From Paracoccaceae bacterium (GTDB taxonomy: Bacteria; Pseudomonadota; Alphaproteobacteria; Rhodobacterales; Rhodobacteraceae), in NCBI GenBank assembly GCA_947371955.1, contig CANBRQ010000005.1, positions 1 through 62,406 of the forward strand: 62,406 bases of DNA, read 5' to 3'. The notes below the pieces were generated by a model. That model had not been told where the DNA came from and did not search any database. It saw only the letters and a list, made by a program, of their open reading frames with translations. The translations under genes were made by a program, and so were the position numbers. Position 1 is the first letter of the stretch, and the number at the start of each line of letters is the position of its first letter. Positions 59,776 to 62,406 of this stretch are shown here, in pieces.

Positions 59776-60149
59776 ATTTGAGATTGCCACCATGAGTGAA
59801 GCCCGGTCCCCTCTGCTTGTGCTGACGGCAACCAGTTGGAACGTTTGATCGGGGTGTCGGCGGATCTGGTCGAGGCGAAAACGCCGCTTCTGCCATCGGA
59901 GATGAAACGTAAGATCGCGGTGCGGTGATCGACCCGCGCAACGCTGTCACCAAAGTAGCCAGCCAAAGCCCGGCCATGATCCAGATTGCCGCTTGGTTCC
60001 GCTGCAATCGAACCGATGCCCTCAAAGCTAACTCGCTGCCAATCTGCAAGACTTTTCACCCTAACCTGTCCGATGCTGTGCAAGCCCAATGGAACCTCAC
60101 CGCAGGAGGCGATGCCTTTTGCGAGAATTCCCGATTCCAAAGGCGGCGA
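59776..60149. other. Intergenic stretch, no gene seen
   Basis: 374 bases between the toxin gene and the convergent MFS gene. Frames are short and unrecognised. No repeat or hairpin stands out. Confidence 0.5.
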
Positions 60150-61451
60150 CTATGCCGGCCAGTGGCGGTGCAGGGGGTCGATGACATAGTCATGTGCGTG
60201 ATGTGCCCCGTGGCCCTGCAAGTGCGGGTGGTCTGGGGGCAAGTCCGCATGGTCATGCGCGAGGGTCAAAGGATCTGCCACTGGCCACAGACGCCAAACG
60301 AGGGCCAGCGCCACCGCCCCGGCGACCGCCAGGATCAGGCTTGTCACGCCCAACCCGGCCCATGCCCCCAGCCATCCGGCCAAGGGATAGGTCACCAGCC
60401 AGCAAACATGACTTGACGCGAATTGCGCCGCAAAGACCGAGCCGCGGTCCTCCTCACGGGCTGAACGGTTGACGATCCGCCCGATTGGCACCTGAGAGGC
60501 TGCAAAGCCTGCCCCGATAAACGCCCACAATGCGCACAGCAGGCCGAACCCTTGCACCAAAGGCGCCAGCCCCACGCCTAGAACCATCATCGCGGCCCCG
60601 CCCAGCATCAGGCTGCGCTCAGTCAGATGTTCCAGCAGGCGCGGCACCAAAAGTGCGGCGATCATCGAGCCCAGACCAAAGACGCCCAAGGCCAGCGCCA
60701 CGAAGCCCTCGGTCAGGCCCAATTGAGCCTGCACCATCACGACCGTGTTGACATAGACCATGGCACCCGCTGCCGCCACGGCAGCCTCCATCAGGAACAG
60801 GCCGCGCAGGCGGGGGGTGGCGGCATAGATGCGCAAGCCCTTTGTGACGGCGTGCAGGAAGCTTTCGCCCGGCTCTGCCCGCCGGGTTGGCAAGGTCACC
60901 GAAATCACCAGCACGGCCGAGGCCAGAAACCCGAGCACGGTGCCGCCAAACAGCACTGGAAAGGACACCAACGTCAGCAGCGCTGCGGCCAAGATCGGCG
61001 ATGCGACCTGCTCCATGTCCTCAGCCAGCCGCATCATGGTCAGGCCATTGGTGTAATCGGCCTCATCGGGCAACAGGTCGGGGATTGTGCTTTGAAACGC
61101 AGGTGTAAAGCCTGCAGAGGCAGCCTGCAGCAGGAAGATCAGCACATACACCTGCCAGACCTCGGTCACGAAGGGCAGGAAGGCGATGATCCCTGCCCGG
61201 ATCAGGTCAAGCGCCACCAGAAACGCCCGGCGCGGCAACCGGTCAGCCAGAGCCGACGCGATAGGCGCCAGCGACACATAGGCCACCATCTTGATGGCCA
61301 ATGCCGTGCCCAGGACCGCCCCGGCGCGGTCGCCCGCCAGATGCCAGGCCAAAAGCCCCAAGGCCACCGTCGCAAGCCCGGTGCCGATCAGTGAGACGAT
61401 CTGCGCCAGAAGCAAATGCCGAAAGGCTGGGTTGGACAGGGTTTTCAGCAT
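60150..61451 (-). CDS. MFS metal exporter with His-rich tail, NreB/NrsD-like
   Basis: 433 residues from the ATG at 61451, overlapping the regulator stop (TGATG). Twelve hydrophobic segments, from 'LLLAQIVSLIGTGLATVALGLLAWHLA' on, with the MFS loop 'ADRLPRRAFLVALDLIR'. The cytoplasmic end holds about ten histidines ('HDHADLPPDHPHLQGHGAHHAHD'), the hallmark of the nickel exporters NreB and NrsD. Encoded with a CsoR/InrS-type repressor. Nickel, perhaps also cobalt, efflux across the inner membrane is the likely role; metal identity is inferred. Confidence 0.82.
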   Translation of the reverse strand: MLKTLSNPAFRHLLLAQIVSLIGTGLATVALGLLAWHLAGDRAGAVLGTALAIKMVAYVSLAPIASALADRLPRRAFLVALDLIRAGIIAFLPFVTEVWQVYVLIFLLQAASAGFTPAFQSTIPDLLPDEADYTNGLTMMRLAEDMEQVASPILAAALLTLVSFPVLFGGTVLGFLASAVLVISVTLPTRRAEPGESFLHAVTKGLRIYAATPRLRGLFLMEAAVAAAGAMVYVNTVVMVQAQLGLTEGFVALALGVFGLGSMIAALLVPRLLEHLTERSLMLGGAAMMVLGVGLAPLVQGFGLLCALWAFIGAGFAASQVPIGRIVNRSAREEDRGSVFAAQFASSHVCWLVTYPLAGWLGAWAGLGVTSLILAVAGAVALALVWRLWPVADPLTLAHDHADLPPDHPHLQGHGAHHAHDYVIDPLHRHWPA

Positions 61452-61705
61452 CAGAGCAGCTTTGTCATGGCTTTGATCTCGGTCAGGTCCTGCGCCCCGG
61501 TTCCGGTCAGGCAATGGTCGATGTGGTCATGGATCAGCGCCCGCTTCGCCTCGGCAACCGCACGTTCGACGGCATGCAACTGCGTGGCGAGGTCCAGACA
61601 GGAGCGGCCCTCCTCCATCATCAGGACTATGCGGCGCAAGTGACCCTCGGCGCGTTTCAGGCGCAGGGCGATGGCGGGATGGGTCTCATGCAGATGATCA
61701 GTCAT
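61451..61705 (-). CDS. CsoR/RcnR-family metal repressor, InrS-like
   Basis: 84 residues. Four-helix DUF156 fold: 'IALRLKRAEGHLRRIVLMMEEGRSCLDLATQLHAVERAVAEAKRALIHDHIDHCL'. Ligand positions are H4, C36, H61 and C65. C36-H61-C65 is the copper set of CsoR, and the same three plus an N-terminal histidine form the nickel site of cyanobacterial InrS (from memory), which controls the NrsD exporter. With an NreB/NrsD-like gene overlapping downstream, nickel is the best guess, copper second. Represses through the G/C-tract palindrome just upstream. Confidence 0.85.
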   Translation of the reverse strand: MTDHLHETHPAIALRLKRAEGHLRRIVLMMEEGRSCLDLATQLHAVERAVAEAKRALIHDHIDHCLTGTGAQDLTEIKAMTKLL

Positions 61706-61715
61706 GCTGCAAGAT

Positions 61716-61732
61716 ATCCCCCCAGGGGGGAT
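61716..61732. promoter_or_regulatory. CsoR/RcnR-type operator
   Basis: ATCCCCCC-A-GGGGGGAT, a perfect 8-1-8 palindrome beginning 11 bases before the repressor start. C/G tracts flanked by A/T are the recognition form of the CsoR/RcnR/InrS family. It would control the repressor-exporter pair. Confidence 0.75.
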
Positions 61733-61745
61733 GGGGCAAGGCAGA

Positions 61746-62344
61746 TCAGCGACCGCGTGGGAACTGGGTTTGGGGCAGGTGCAGCATTGTCAGCAGGGCC
61801 TCATAGAGCCGGTTCAAGACTGACCAAACGATACGGCGCCACGACAGGGAATTCACGAACTCCACGCAGCCCAAGGCCAGCACCGCCCCGCCGAGGATGT
61901 CAGACGGATAATGGACCCCAAGGTAGACCCGCGCTCAGGGGACGGCCAAGGCCAGCCCGATGACGGCAAGTCCCGCCCCCGCAGGGGCATGGTCCCCAGC
62001 ACCGCAAAGGCCAGCGCGAACGTCAGGTTGGCATGATCTCTAGGGAATGAGTTCTCCGGCAAATGGCCCAGCAGATTTGATTCCAGCCCGGATTCAAACG
62101 GGCGCGGGCGGTAGTGCAGCCAGCCTGCGACCTGCACCAGCCCCAAACCCAACGCCCCTGCGGCCACCACATCCAGAAGGGTAGGCCGCCAGCCCGGTCG
62201 CGCCCGCACCCGTGACACTACGAGGCCCATCATGACCATGGGCACCCATGCGCTCGCCATAAACATCGCCAGCGCCACCACGCAAGAGGCAGACCGAGGG
62301 CTAGCCGTGAGCCAAAGGAACGTTGCGGTATCAAGATGTTGCAA
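61746..62344 (-). pseudogene. PAP2-family phosphatase, frameshifted
   Basis: A small integral-membrane phosphatase of about 200 residues. The three motif regions are found in two frames: 'HYRPRPFE' (motif 1), 'NSFPRDHANLTFALAFAVLG' (motif 2), then after a frameshift near 61985 'GLAVIGLALAVP', an in-frame TGA at 61935-61937 where Trp is expected, and 'ARVYLGVHYPSDILGGAVLALG' (motif 3) through to a stop at 61746. The frameshift and nonsense codon separate the catalytic motifs. The TTG at 62342-62344 is the best available start. Confidence 0.78.
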
Positions 62345-62406
62345 GGACCTTTTTCTTACACGTGACGGTGGACTGCCATTGATCCGGAGTGGGCCTTGCC
62401 GGCTAC

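Noticed and set aside
1-62406. CRISPR arrays, tRNA, rRNA, riboswitches, prophage
   Set aside because: I looked for regular direct repeats, tRNA-like cloverleafs and conserved RNA boxes on both strands and saw none I could support. Reading by eye cannot exclude a single tRNA or small RNA.

Overview
The window is GC-rich, densely packed bacterial DNA with long leftward and rightward operons, many ATGA stop/start overlaps, and catabolic genes of alphaproteobacterial type. Product families (GlxA-type carnitine regulator, BKACE, PotABCD-like and MalEFGK-like importers, an SqrR-like repressor, YaeQ, Rieske oxygenase) fit a Rhodobacteraceae/Paracoccaceae member. Plasmid debris (MobF relaxase fragments, truncated integrase, IS21 remnant, ParDE-type toxin-antitoxin pair, WGR protein) suggests a plasmid, chromid or a chromosomal region assembled by transfer. 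This is inference; no replication or partition gene is visible.

Layout. 1-6.4 kb: a rightward operon (bicupin, MetE-like protein, alpha/beta hydrolase, RraA-like protein), a dead SDR gene, and a LysR regulator divergent from a Rieske oxygenase. 6.7-15.9 kb: an eight-gene leftward operon (BKACE, PotABCD-like ABC importer, acyl-CoA dehydrogenase, ADP-forming acyl-CoA synthetase, serine hydrolase), divergent from a GlxA/CdhR-like regulator. 17.1-25.6 kb: carnitine dehydrogenase, carnitinyl-CoA dehydratase (CaiD), a luciferase-like monooxygenase and an aldehyde dehydrogenase on the minus strand. Divergent from these are RidA, an alpha/beta hydrolase, a CaiB-type CoA-transferase/flavin reductase/possible Nudix fusion, and an AA_synth (DUF1185) protein. 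25.6-30.2 kb: plasmid scar of decayed genes. 30.4-36.6 kb: RND pump, sulfide:quinone oxidoreductase, DUF2892 protein and SqrR-like repressor, with an ATTC-N8-GAAT site in front. 36.9-40.5 kb: two paralogous LysR regulators, a DUF2306 membrane protein and a quinone-oxidoreductase-like protein. 41.2-56.7 kb: a LacI-controlled carbohydrate region made of two divergent operons. 57.2-62.3 kb: YaeQ, relaxase scar, WGR protein, toxin-antitoxin pair, a nickel-type MFS exporter with a CsoR/InrS-like repressor, and a broken PAP2 phosphatase.

How the genes may work together. The 6.7-25.6 kb block holds counterparts of all four Cai functions (CaiA-like acyl-CoA dehydrogenase, CaiB-type transferase, a CaiC-analogous CoA ligase, CaiD) plus the aerobic carnitine route (carnitine dehydrogenase, BKACE, CdhR-like regulator, importer). 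To this it adds a flavin-dependent module resembling the logic of the Rut pyrimidine pathway (luciferase-like oxygenase, flavin reductase, RidA, hydrolase). I read it as a catabolic system for carnitine or a related quaternary or N-substituted 3-hydroxy acid, with an undescribed oxygenase branch. The three-domain fusion is the most unusual single protein. The 41-57 kb block looks like uptake and oxidation of an unidentified sugar, polyol or glycoside.
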